NCBI GenBank assembly: GCA_007135355.1
Contig: SLJA01000318.1
Coordinates: 1-8,358, forward strand
DNA from: Wenzhouxiangella sp.
Lineage (GTDB): Bacteria; Pseudomonadota; Gammaproteobacteria; Xanthomonadales; Wenzhouxiangellaceae
DNA: 8,358 bases
Reading direction: 5' to 3'
Part shown: in pieces, positions 1 to 6,652 of the stretch
Numbering within the stretch: the stretch's first letter is position 1
How the letters are laid out: every line of letters starts with the position of its first letter
Notes under the pieces: model-generated
The model's database searches: none
Seen by the model: the letters and a program-made list of their open reading frames with translations, nothing else
Told to the model about the DNA's origin: nothing
Position numbers and translations under genes: made by a program

Positions 1-750
1 GCCGGTCGGCGCGTGGTAATCGAGGAGTTTCTGGTCGGTGAAGAGGCCAGCTTCATGGTCATCGCCGACGGCGAGCAGGCCGTGCCGCTGGCTTCCAGCC
101 AGGATCACAAACGCCGCGATGATGGAGATCTCGGCCCCAACACCGGCGGCATGGGCGCCTACTCGCCGGCCCCGGCGGTCGACCAAGCCATGCACGAGCG
201 CATCATGGCCGAAGTCATCCAGCCCACGCTGGCAGGCATGGCCGCCGATGGCCATCGCTTCACCGGTTTTCTCTATGCCGGCATCATGCTCACTGCGGCC
301 GGACCCAAGGTGCTCGAGTTCAATGTCCGCTTCGGCGACCCGGAGACCCAGCCCATCCTCATGCGGCTGAAGTCCGACCTGGTCCAGACCCTGCTGAGCG
401 TACTCGACGGGCGCATCGACGAAGTCGAGCTGGATTGGGATCCGCGCCCCGCGCTCGGCATCGTGGTCGCCGCCGGCGGCTACCCGGAAAGCTACGCCAA
501 GGGCAAAAGCATCAGCGGCCTGGATGGGGCGCCAGCAGCCGAGGTCAAGGCCTTCCACGCCGGCACGCGCCTGGCGGGTGATGCGATCGTCACCAGCGGC
601 GGCCGCGTCCTGTGCGTCACCGCCCTCGGCGACACCGTGGCGCAAGCCCAGGCGCGGGCGCTGGAATGGACGGAGAAGATCGAGTTCGAGGGCGCGTTTT
701 ATCGGCGCGATATCGGAAATCGCGCCATCGCCAGGGCATCCAATGACTGA
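1..750 (+). CDS. purD: Phosphoribosylamine--glycine ligase (GAR synthetase), C-terminal part
   Basis: PurD joins glycine to 5-phosphoribosylamine using ATP, giving GAR in the second step of cytosolic purine synthesis. The window opens inside the gene, in frame from base 1. The 249 residues present match roughly the C-terminal 60% of the usual ~430-aa enzyme. Visible family motifs are EEFLVGEEASF, SQDHKR followed by GPNTGGMGAYSP (ATP-grasp fold), and the metal and phosphate segment EFNVRFGDPETQ. After these comes the C-terminal domain (ALGIVVAAGGYP, then FYRRDIGNRAI near the end). The GTG at 13 is an internal valine codon, not a start. The TGA stop directly abuts the inverted-repeat element at 751. 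The next gene is uvrD on the same strand, 100 bp on. There is no sign of frame damage, and identity is very secure. Confidence 0.97.
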   Translation, partial: AGRRVVIEEFLVGEEASFMVIADGEQAVPLASSQDHKRRDDGDLGPNTGGMGAYSPAPAVDQAMHERIMAEVIQPTLAGMAADGHRFTGFLYAGIMLTAAGPKVLEFNVRFGDPETQPILMRLKSDLVQTLLSVLDGRIDEVELDWDPRPALGIVVAAGGYPESYAKGKSISGLDGAPAAEVKAFHAGTRLAGDAIVTSGGRVLCVTALGDTVAQAQARALEWTEKIEFEGAFYRRDIGNRAIARASND

Positions 751-828
751 ACCGCAGATGAACGCAGATCAACGCAGATATGGGTCCTGCAATCTTTTCA
801 TCCGCGTTCATCCGCGTTCATCCGCGGT
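751..828 (-). repeat. Imperfect inverted repeat built of 10-bp units, copy A
   Basis: Two 29-nt arms (751-779 and 800-828) are separated by a 20-nt spacer and pair at 25 of 29 positions. The left arm is CCGCAGATG followed by AACGCAGAT-type units; the right arm read in reverse is CCGCGGATG followed by AACGCGGAT units, at an exact 10-bp period. The unpaired positions are mostly systematic: A opposite C on this strand, which is G opposite U on the other strand. I therefore assign this copy to the minus strand. It is the same element as the copy at 3035-3113 in opposite orientation. It starts at the base after the purD stop and ends 22 bp before the uvrD start. It encodes no plausible protein. 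The family name is unknown to me. Confidence 0.9.
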
Positions 829-850
829 TTCAAAGAGATTTTCCTGAGCG

Positions 851-3016
851 ATGGACGTCTCCCACCTCCTCGACGAACTCAACGACGCGCAGCGCCAGGC
901 GGTCACTGCCGAGGACGGGCATGTGCTGGTGCTGGCCGGCGCCGGATCGGGCAAGACGCGAGTGCTGGTGCATCGGATTGCCTGGTTGATCCAGGTCCAT
1001 CACGTCTCGCCCATGGGCCTGCTGGCGGTGACCTTTACCAACAAGGCCGCCGGCGAAATGCGGGGTCGGGTCGGGCGGCTGCTCAACCTGCGGCCCGATG
1101 GGCTGTGGATCGGCACCTTTCATGGCATTTGCCACCGCCTGCTGCGCATGCATGCCGCCGAGGTCGGTCTGCCCGATACCTTTCAGATCCTGGACTCGGA
1201 AGATCAGTACCGCCTGGTCCGGCGCGTGATCCGCGACATGGAGCTTGACGAGGGCGAACATCCGCCGCGCCAGGTGCAGGGCTTCATTAACCACCACAAG
1301 GACGACGGTCGCCGGCCGCACCAGATCGAGCATTTCGACCGTAGCTTCCAGGCCCGCCAGGTCGAGATCTATCAGCGCTACCAAGACTACTGCGAGCGCT
1401 CCGGCCTGGTCGACTTCGCCGAGCTTATGCTGCGCACGGTAGAGCTGCTGCGCGACCGGCCGGAGCGCCGCGCGCACTACCAGAGTCGCTTCGGTCACAT
1501 CCTGATCGACGAGTTTCAGGACACCAATACCCTGCAATATGCGCTGGTTCGGCTGCTGGCGGGCGACAACAATCGCCTGTTCGTGGTCGGTGATGATGAT
1601 CAGTCGATCTACGGCTGGCGTGGCGCGCGGGTGGAGAACGTCGCTCACTTCAACCGTGACTTTCAGCCCGATGTGATCCGCCTGGAGCAGAACTATCGCT
1701 CCACCCGCACCATTCTCGAAGCGGCCAACCGGGTCATCGACCACAACGATGACCGCATGGGCAAAAACCTGTGGACCGAAGGCGAACAGGGCGAGCCGAT
1801 CCATCTGTTTGCCGCCTTCAACGCCGAGGAAGAGTCCGAGTTCGTCATTGCCCGAATCCACGACTGGATCAATCAAGGCGGGAAGCCTTCGGACTGCGCC
1901 GTGCTGTATCGCTCCAACGCTCAGTCGCGCTTGTTCGAGCAGGCGCTGCTGCGTGAGGACATCCCTTATCGCGTCTACGGGGGCTTGCGCTTTTTCGAGC
2001 GCGCCGAAATCAAGGACGCCATGGCCTACCTGCGGCTGATCCATAACCCGCACGACGATGCTGCGTTCGAGCGCGTGATCAACGTACCGGCGCGCGGCAT
2101 CGGCGAGCAGACCGTGGCCCGGATTCGCGAGCATGCCCGAGCTCAGGGTCAATCCCTGGGCCAGGCCGTCACCGAGCTGATTGCCCAGGGCGGCCTGTCG
2201 CCGCGCGCCGCTCGATCGGCGTCGGCTTTTTTGCAGCTGATCGACAATCTGGTCAAGGCGACGGAATCGGCCAGTCTGGCCGAAACCGTCAGCGCCTTGG
2301 TGCGCCAGGTGGAGCTGGTGGCCTGGTACCAGAGCCGGGAGCCGGCCGACCGCGCCGAGGCGCGCGAGGAAAACCTGGCCGAATTGGTGCGCGCCGCCGA
2401 CAGCTTCGATCAACCTTTCGAAGACGAGCAGGCCGGCCTGAGCGTCATGGCCTCTTTTCTGTCACAGGCCGCGCTCGAGGCCGGCGAACACCAGGCCGAG
2501 CGCTGGGAAGACTGCGTCCAGCTGATGACTTTGCATTCGGCCAAGGGCCTGGAGTTTCCGCTGGTGTTCCTGGCCGGCATGGAAGAAGGCTTGTTCCCGC
2601 ATCAGAAATCGATTGAGGAGCCCGGCCGTCTGGCCGAGGAGCGACGCCTGTGCTACGTCGGCATGACCCGAGCCATGCAGCGGCTCTACATCACCCATGC
2701 CGAGTCGCGTCAAACCTACGGCCAAACCAATTTTTCTCGGCCCTCACGCTTCGTTGCCGAGATACCCGACGAGTTGATTGAATCGATCCGCTCGGGGCCG
2801 CATGTCACGCCGGCCGGCAGGTCCTTCCATTCCGCCCCGCGCGCCGAGGCCGGCGGCCTGCGCCTGGGCGCGTCGGTACGCCATGCCAAGTTCGGCCCCG
2901 GCACCGTGGTCAGCCTGGAAGGCCAAGGCCCGAACGCGCGTATCCAGGTCAACTTCGAAAGCGCGGGCGCCAAGTGGCTGGTACTGGCTTACGCCAACCT
3001 CGAACTGGTGGCGTAA
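851..3016 (+). CDS. uvrD: DNA helicase II (UvrD), SF1A 3'-5' helicase
   Basis: UvrD is an ATP-driven 3'-5' helicase. It removes the incised strand in nucleotide excision repair, unwinds DNA in methyl-directed mismatch repair, and strips RecA filaments. The 721-aa product is almost the same length as E. coli UvrD (720 aa) and begins with the same MDVS. Visible motifs are Walker A AGAGSGKT (K35, T36), TFTNKAA (Ia), the Walker B region IDEFQD (D220-E221), GDDDQSIYGWRGA (Q251), LEQNYRST (IV), LMTLHSAKGLEF at 558-569 (V), and EERRLCYVGMTRA with R607 (VI). The C-terminal RHAKFGPGTVV from residue 677 fits the UvrD/PcrA Tudor-like RNA-polymerase-interaction domain. This tail and the length favour UvrD over Rep. 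The ATG at 851 is fixed by alignment; only a weak AAAGAG lies upstream, about 13 nt away, so the Shine-Dalgarno site is poor. The gene is intact and lies between two copies of an inverted-repeat element. Confidence 0.97.
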   Translation: MDVSHLLDELNDAQRQAVTAEDGHVLVLAGAGSGKTRVLVHRIAWLIQVHHVSPMGLLAVTFTNKAAGEMRGRVGRLLNLRPDGLWIGTFHGICHRLLRMHAAEVGLPDTFQILDSEDQYRLVRRVIRDMELDEGEHPPRQVQGFINHHKDDGRRPHQIEHFDRSFQARQVEIYQRYQDYCERSGLVDFAELMLRTVELLRDRPERRAHYQSRFGHILIDEFQDTNTLQYALVRLLAGDNNRLFVVGDDDQSIYGWRGARVENVAHFNRDFQPDVIRLEQNYRSTRTILEAANRVIDHNDDRMGKNLWTEGEQGEPIHLFAAFNAEEESEFVIARIHDWINQGGKPSDCAVLYRSNAQSRLFEQALLREDIPYRVYGGLRFFERAEIKDAMAYLRLIHNPHDDAAFERVINVPARGIGEQTVARIREHARAQGQSLGQAVTELIAQGGLSPRAARSASAFLQLIDNLVKATESASLAETVSALVRQVELVAWYQSREPADRAEAREENLAELVRAADSFDQPFEDEQAGLSVMASFLSQAALEAGEHQAERWEDCVQLMTLHSAKGLEFPLVFLAGMEEGLFPHQKSIEEPGRLAEERRLCYVGMTRAMQRLYITHAESRQTYGQTNFSRPSRFVAEIPDELIESIRSGPHVTPAGRSFHSAPRAEAGGLRLGASVRHAKFGPGTVVSLEGQGPNARIQVNFESAGAKWLVLAYANLELVA

Positions 3017-3034
3017 GGCTGAAAAAAACAAGGA

Positions 3035-3113
3035 ACCGCGGATGAACGCGGATGAACGCGGATGTAAAACCAAAAGGGATTCTTTATCTGCGTGCATCTG
3101 CGTTCATCTGCGG
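3035..3113 (+). repeat. Imperfect inverted repeat built of 10-bp units, copy B
   Basis: The left arm (3035-3063) is ACCGCGGATG plus two further AACGCGGAT units. The right arm (3086-3113) has the ATCTGCGT/ATCTGCGG form, and the spacer is 22 nt. Pairing is nearly complete on this strand, and the three A/G differences between the arms appear as G-U wobbles. The reverse complement of copy A (751-828) has the same order, GCGGAT arm first and GCAGAT arm second, so the two copies are inverted relative to each other around uvrD. The element begins 18 bp after the uvrD stop and ends 13 bp before the pyrF Shine-Dalgarno site. The spacer sequences of the two copies differ, while the arms are conserved. 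Confidence 0.9.
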
Positions 3114-3126
3114 CAAGGGCCATTAC

Positions 3127-3132
3127 AAGGAG
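3127..3132 (+). promoter_or_regulatory. Shine-Dalgarno site of pyrF
   Basis: AAGGAG lies 7 nt before the ATG at 3140, which is good spacing. It fixes the pyrF start and leaves the inverted-repeat element entirely in the untranslated leader. Confidence 0.8.
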
Positions 3133-3139
3133 CTGAATC

Positions 3140-3880
3140 ATGACCCGCACCCACTGGCACAAGGACATTCCCAACCGCGAGCGCTTGATTTTTGCCCTCG
3201 ACGTGCCCGACCTGGACCGGGCCATGCAGTTGATCGATCAGCTGGATGACGCCGTCGTCTTTTACAAGATCGGCCTGGAGCTGTTCATGAGCGGGGCCTA
3301 CTTCGAACTGGCGGCCGAACTGAAAGGCCGCGGCAAGCGCGTATTCGCGGATCTGAAGCTGTTCGACATTCCGGCCACGATCGGCCGCGCGGTCGCCCAG
3401 TTGGCTCGCCACGAGGTGGATTTCCTCACCGTACACGGCAATGACGCCATGCTCGAAGCTGCCGTCGCCGCACGCGGAAACACCGGTATCCTGGCGGTTA
3501 CCGCATTGACCAGCCTGGATCGCGGCGATCTTGACGACCTTGGCTTTACCTGTGACGTCGAAGCGCTGGTGCTGTCGCGCGCCCGGCGAGCGCTCGCATT
3601 GGGCTGTACTGGAGTCGTCTCCTCCGGTCTGGAGGCTGCCGCCTTGCGCGCAGAAACGGATGGGGCCCTGACGGTCGTTTGCCCAGGCATCCGGCCAGTC
3701 GACAATCGCGAAACGGAGACATCCGATCAGAAACGCACGCTGTCGGCCGAGCGGGCGTTCAGCGCCGGCGCAGACTTCATTGTTGTTGGCAGGCCCATCC
3801 GAGATGCCGCTGATCCACGTCAGGCCGCGCTTGGCATTCAGTCTGAAATAGATCGGTATTTCAGTCATATAGAGCACTAA
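3140..3880 (+). CDS. pyrF: Orotidine 5'-phosphate decarboxylase
   Basis: PyrF converts OMP to UMP and CO2, the last step of de novo UMP synthesis, as a cytosolic TIM-barrel dimer. The 246-aa product has normal length for the group-I bacterial enzyme (E. coli about 245). Visible active-site motifs are FALDVPD (D21), FYKIGLELF (K43), the catalytic DLKLFDIPATI (D71, K73, D76), VHGND, the phosphate-binding CPGIRP, and the C-terminal VVGRPI. All the expected Asp-Lys-Asp catalytic residues are present. The start is set by the AAGGAG site 7 nt upstream. The gene follows uvrD on the same strand after 123 bp, mostly repeat element. Co-transcription is possible but not shown. A separate promoter begins only 10 bp after its stop codon. 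Confidence 0.97.
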   Translation: MTRTHWHKDIPNRERLIFALDVPDLDRAMQLIDQLDDAVVFYKIGLELFMSGAYFELAAELKGRGKRVFADLKLFDIPATIGRAVAQLARHEVDFLTVHGNDAMLEAAVAARGNTGILAVTALTSLDRGDLDDLGFTCDVEALVLSRARRALALGCTGVVSSGLEAAALRAETDGALTVVCPGIRPVDNRETETSDQKRTLSAERAFSAGADFIVVGRPIRDAADPRQAALGIQSEIDRYFSHIEH

Positions 3881-3890
3881 AATAAAGCGC

Positions 3891-3919
3891 TTGCCAAAAG
3901 CCGTTCATTACCCTATGAT
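3891..3919 (+). promoter_or_regulatory. Predicted sigma70 promoter of the structured RNA between pyrF and plsB
   Basis: The -35 TTGCCA (3891-3896) and -10 TATGAT (3914-3919) are 17 bp apart. Each hexamer differs from consensus at one base. A short A-rich stretch lies just upstream (around 3878-3887). The start of transcription would be near 3926-3928. It lies directly after the pyrF stop and 72 bp before a run of GC-rich hairpins that ends in a terminator. No start codon with a good open frame follows closely, so the immediate product looks non-coding. This is the best promoter match I noticed in the window. Confidence 0.65.
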
Positions 3920-3925
3920 TTGTAT

Positions 3926-4054
3926 CGAGGATTACAACGCACTGTAACTCTCGCTCGACAATCAACAACATTGCACCCTCGCAAGGTGCGAAAGCCAAGG
4001 TACCGGCATTTGCCGGCTACAGGCGCCGAACCTTTGGGTGCGGCGCCTTTTTTT
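3926..4054 (+). ncRNA. Candidate structured RNA: plsB leader/attenuator or independent small RNA
   Basis: This is the predicted transcript from the promoter at 3891-3919 to the T-run at 4048-4054, about 128 nt. In order it holds a hairpin TTACA/TGTAA (3932-3947, loop ACGCAC), a mostly unpaired AC-rich linker, hairpin GCACC/GGTGC (3973-3989), hairpin GTACCGGC/GCCGG-TAC with one bulged C (4000-4020), and the terminator hairpin (4021-4048). A competing nested fold pairs GCACCC (3973-3978) with GGGTGC (4036-4041) and GGTGC (3985-3989) with GCGCC (4023-4027). That fold would break both the 3973 hairpin and the terminator stem. Such a two-state layout is typical of attenuators and riboswitches, but GC-rich DNA also produces alternatives by chance. 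It matches no RNA family I can name with confidence. Confidence 0.5.
4021..4054 (+). terminator. Strong intrinsic terminator between pyrF and plsB
   Basis: AGGCGCCG (4021-4028) pairs perfectly with CGGCGCCT (4041-4048). An inner ACC/GGT extension sits across one A-G mismatch, and a run of seven T begins at 4048. It would end both pyrF read-through transcripts and the RNA starting near 3926. It stops 71 bp before the plsB ATG, so plsB needs either read-through or its own promoter. Confidence 0.85.
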
Positions 4055-4056
4055 CG

Positions 4057-4084
4057 CCGCGCCAGCCCCGTTGTCCCGGCGCGG
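4057..4084 (+). other. Inverted repeat overlapping the plsB promoter
   Basis: CCGCGCC (4057-4063) and GGCGCGG (4078-4084) are perfect 7-bp arms around a 14-bp spacer. The repeat covers the candidate plsB -35 (4071-4076). It has no T-run and is not a terminator on this strand. It may be an operator or a chance GC palindrome; I cannot tell. Confidence 0.3.
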
Positions 4085-4098
4085 GCCGGTGGTACACT
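4071..4098 (+). promoter_or_regulatory. Predicted extended -10 promoter of plsB
   Basis: TTGTCC (-35, 4071-4076) and TACACT (-10, 4093-4098) are separated by 16 bp. Each matches consensus at four of six bases. A TGG just before the -10 gives an extended -10 (TGn) element. Transcription would begin near 4105, about 20 nt before the ATG at 4126 and downstream of the terminator at 4054. This would give plsB its own transcript. Confidence 0.5.
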
Positions 4099-4125
4099 GC
4101 CCTGACTTTTTTGCCACCTCGCGAC

Positions 4126-6633
4126 ATGCCGAAACGCAGCCGCTATCGACGCTTTGTTCTCGCCGTCCACGCGGTCTGGTTCAGCGTTCTGCGTCGAATT
4201 CTCCACCTGTGGGTCAGAGCCCGCGTTCTGCCGGACGACCTCGGCGAGCTCGACTTCGATCCGGACGGCCCCACTTTTTATGTGCTCGACAGCAACGCGC
4301 TGACTTCTTTACTAATCACCGATCAACTATGCCGGGCACAGGGCTGGCATCGGCCGACTCGCGGCTTTAGGGCGGGCGACATTCATTTGCCGCAGTCCCA
4401 TGGCGCGGATCGGCGCTACCGCGGCTTATTCATCCGCACACCGGAAGGTGGCCGCCATGACGCCACCATCCGGCAGCTGGTGGAGCAGGCCCACGACCAG
4501 CCCGGGCTGGGCATTCAAGTCATCCCGGTGACCGTGCTGATGGGGCGCGCGCCGGATAACGAAGCAGGTTTCCTCAAAATTCTTTTCTCGGAAAACTGGG
4601 AGCTGGGTGGGCGCATACGGCGGCTGTTCGCCACCCTGGTCAATGGTCGAGCCACACTGGTCCAGTTCGGCCAACCCATTCGCATCGACGACCTGGTAGC
4701 AGAAACCCAGGACGCCGGCGTCGCCCTGGCCAGGATCAGCCGGATCCTGCGCGTCCACTTCAAGCGCGTCAAGACCTCGGCCATCGGCCCGGATCGGTCG
4801 CACCGCCGCACACTGGTCGAAAAGGTGATCAAGAGCGAAGCGGTACAGCTGGCCATTGACGCCAAGGCGAAGCGCGAAAACATCGATCATGAAAGGGCGG
4901 AAAATACCGCCCGCGCCTACGCGCGGGAAATTGCCGCGGACTATTCCTACCCGATGGTGCGCATTCTGGATCTGATTCTGAGCTGGTTCTGGAATCGAAT
5001 TTACCGTGGGGTCAACGTCAAGCACTTCCGAAGCTTCCGTGAAGCCTCGCCGGGATACGAAATCGTGTATGTGCCTTGCCATCGCAGCCATATCGATTAC
5101 CTGTTACTCAGCTATCTGTTGTATTACCGCGGGTTCGTGCCCCCTCACATTGCCGCCGGCGTCAACCTCAACCTGCCGCTGATTGGCCCGTTGCTCAGGC
5201 GCGGTGGTGCTTTTTTCCTGCGCCGATCGTTTCGTGCCCAGCCTCTCTACTCCACGGTGTTCAATCAGTATGTTTCGCTGATCTTGAGTCGCGGTGTGGC
5301 GCTGGAGTACTTCATCGAAGGCACCCGGTCCCGGACCGGACGCTTGTTGCCGCCGCGGGTCGGCATGCTGTCCATCACGGTTCGTGCTTTTTTGCGCTAC
5401 CGCAACCGACCCGTCATGTTCCAACCGGTCTACATTTCCTATGAGCGACTGGCCGAGGGCAACTCCTATATTTCCGAACTATCGGGCCAACAGAAAAAGA
5501 CCGAGTCACTGGCCGACCTGCGCAACGTCATCAACATTTTGCGCAAGAACTACGGCGAAGTGACGGTGAGCTTTGCCGAGCCCGTGCTACTGAACGAACG
5601 CCTGGAGGCGCATGCTCCCGGCTGGGATAGCCAGGACTACGCCATGGACAGCAAGCCGGAGTGGCTGCCCGGTCTGGTCGACGACCTCGCCGAGCGTATT
5701 CTGGTCAACATCAACCGCGCCGCTCACGTCAATCCGGTCAATCTGCTGGCGATCGCGCTTTTGGCAAGCCGCAAGCATGCGCTCGACGAAAATGATCTCG
5801 AAACACTGATCGCCTTGCTCAAGGCGATCGTCCAGCGCACCGGCTACGCCGATCGGATTACAGTCACCGATCTCGAACCCGGCCAGATCGTCGAATACGG
5901 GCTGGAAATGGGCCTGATCGAGCGTCATGTCCATCGATTGGGCAACATCATTCGAACCGATGCCAGAAACGCGGTTCTGCTGACGTACTTCCGCAACAAT
6001 GTCTCGCATTTGCTGGCCATGACGGCGTGGATTGCCTGCTGCTTCCTTAACCTCCAGCGTATTCGCCGCTCTCGTCTGCAGCAGCTCACGGCAACGGTCT
6101 ATCCGTTTCTGCAGCGGGAGCTGTTTTTGCCGTGGAGTCAGGACAACCTGGCCGAGGTCACCGGCAACTGCATTGACACGCTGATCGAGCTGGGTCTGCT
6201 TCGACAGTATGGCGACCGACTGCAACGCGCGCCCGGCGGTAGCGATCAGACTTATTACTTGCGGCTGCTGGCCAACAGCATGGTGCAGACCTTCGAACGC
6301 TACTTCATCACCGTGTCGGTTTTGGCAAAAAACGGTTCCGGCCAGGTGAATCGCCAACAGCTGGAGCAGCTCTGCATCCTCTCGGCTCAGAGGATTTCAT
6401 TACTGCATGAATTCGAGGCACCCGAATTCTACGACAAAACCTTGTTCAAGCTGTTTATCGAATCGCTGCGAAAAAACGGGATTCTCGACCAGGATGCCGA
6501 CGGTCGACTGATCTTCGATCAGCGTCTGGAGCAGTTTGCCCGCGACGCCCGGCTGGTGTTGGACAAGGAGGTCCGTCATGCGATCATCCAGGTCACGCCG
6601 GAAGTGCTGGAGTTGGAGAGCAAAGCGGCCTGA
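4126..6633 (+). CDS. plsB: Glycerol-3-phosphate 1-O-acyltransferase PlsB
   Basis: PlsB acylates sn-glycerol-3-phosphate at position 1 with acyl-CoA or acyl-ACP to give lysophosphatidate, the first committed step of phospholipid synthesis, at the inner face of the cytoplasmic membrane. The product is 835 aa (E. coli 807). All four acyltransferase blocks are visible: block I HRSHIDYLLLSY with the catalytic H319 and D324, block II GGAFFLRR (360-367), block III FIEGTRSRTGR (from 396), and block IV near VMFQPVYISYE (430-440). NFSYEM-like DYSYPMVRILDLIL and WNRIYRGVNVKH before block I, and YFRNNVSHLL later, also match PlsB. I chose ATG 4126. An in-frame TTG at 4111 would add five residues, but it lies only about 6 nt after the predicted transcription start, and neither start has a clear Shine-Dalgarno site. 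The gene converges on the DUF465 gene with 19 bp between the stops. Confidence 0.96.
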   Translation: MPKRSRYRRFVLAVHAVWFSVLRRILHLWVRARVLPDDLGELDFDPDGPTFYVLDSNALTSLLITDQLCRAQGWHRPTRGFRAGDIHLPQSHGADRRYRGLFIRTPEGGRHDATIRQLVEQAHDQPGLGIQVIPVTVLMGRAPDNEAGFLKILFSENWELGGRIRRLFATLVNGRATLVQFGQPIRIDDLVAETQDAGVALARISRILRVHFKRVKTSAIGPDRSHRRTLVEKVIKSEAVQLAIDAKAKRENIDHERAENTARAYAREIAADYSYPMVRILDLILSWFWNRIYRGVNVKHFRSFREASPGYEIVYVPCHRSHIDYLLLSYLLYYRGFVPPHIAAGVNLNLPLIGPLLRRGGAFFLRRSFRAQPLYSTVFNQYVSLILSRGVALEYFIEGTRSRTGRLLPPRVGMLSITVRAFLRYRNRPVMFQPVYISYERLAEGNSYISELSGQQKKTESLADLRNVINILRKNYGEVTVSFAEPVLLNERLEAHAPGWDSQDYAMDSKPEWLPGLVDDLAERILVNINRAAHVNPVNLLAIALLASRKHALDENDLETLIALLKAIVQRTGYADRITVTDLEPGQIVEYGLEMGLIERHVHRLGNIIRTDARNAVLLTYFRNNVSHLLAMTAWIACCFLNLQRIRRSRLQQLTATVYPFLQRELFLPWSQDNLAEVTGNCIDTLIELGLLRQYGDRLQRAPGGSDQTYYLRLLANSMVQTFERYFITVSVLAKNGSGQVNRQQLEQLCILSAQRISLLHEFEAPEFYDKTLFKLFIESLRKNGILDQDADGRLIFDQRLEQFARDARLVLDKEVRHAIIQVTPEVLELESKAA

Positions 6634-6652
6634 GCCCGCCAATGCAAAGTGC

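Noticed and set aside
751..828. Tandem 10-bp units considered as a CRISPR array or a phage attachment site
   Set aside because: The units are far too short and directly adjacent with no spacers, arranged as an inverted pair; there are no cas genes, integrase or tRNA nearby.
617..847. Short frames over the repeat elements giving peptides such as MNADE... and ...VHPRSSAV
   Set aside because: The peptides are translations of the 10-bp repeat units in different frames, with no independent coding evidence. The same applies over 2744-3249.
830..2413. A 527-codon open frame on the minus strand, antisense to uvrD
   Set aside because: It is a shadow of uvrD in GC-rich DNA with strong third-position bias. 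It resembles no family, and its end runs into the repeat element.
3104..3877. A 257-codon minus-strand frame opposite pyrF, and long minus-strand frames opposite plsB (4426-5091, 5587-6357)
   Set aside because: They are antisense shadows of confidently identified genes, with no ribosome-binding context and no recognisable protein motifs.
3971..4032. Resemblance to the c-di-GMP class I (GEMM) riboswitch
   Set aside because: The segment CGAAAGCC and the later GGCTACAGG...GCCG loosely recall the GCAAAGCC and GGTAGCC...TTGCCG parts of GEMM. However, the GCAAACC segment, the proper P1 stem and the exact GCAAAGCC are missing, so I do not claim it. A covariance-model scan would settle it.
3920..4105. 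A 61-codon frame through the hairpin region between pyrF and plsB
   Set aside because: It starts upstream of or at the predicted transcription start, runs through the terminator, and has no Shine-Dalgarno site or family resemblance.
4111..4125. TTG at 4111 as the plsB start
   Set aside because: It adds only five residues, lacks a Shine-Dalgarno site, and would leave almost no leader after the predicted start of transcription; the ATG at 4126 is preferred, though not proven.
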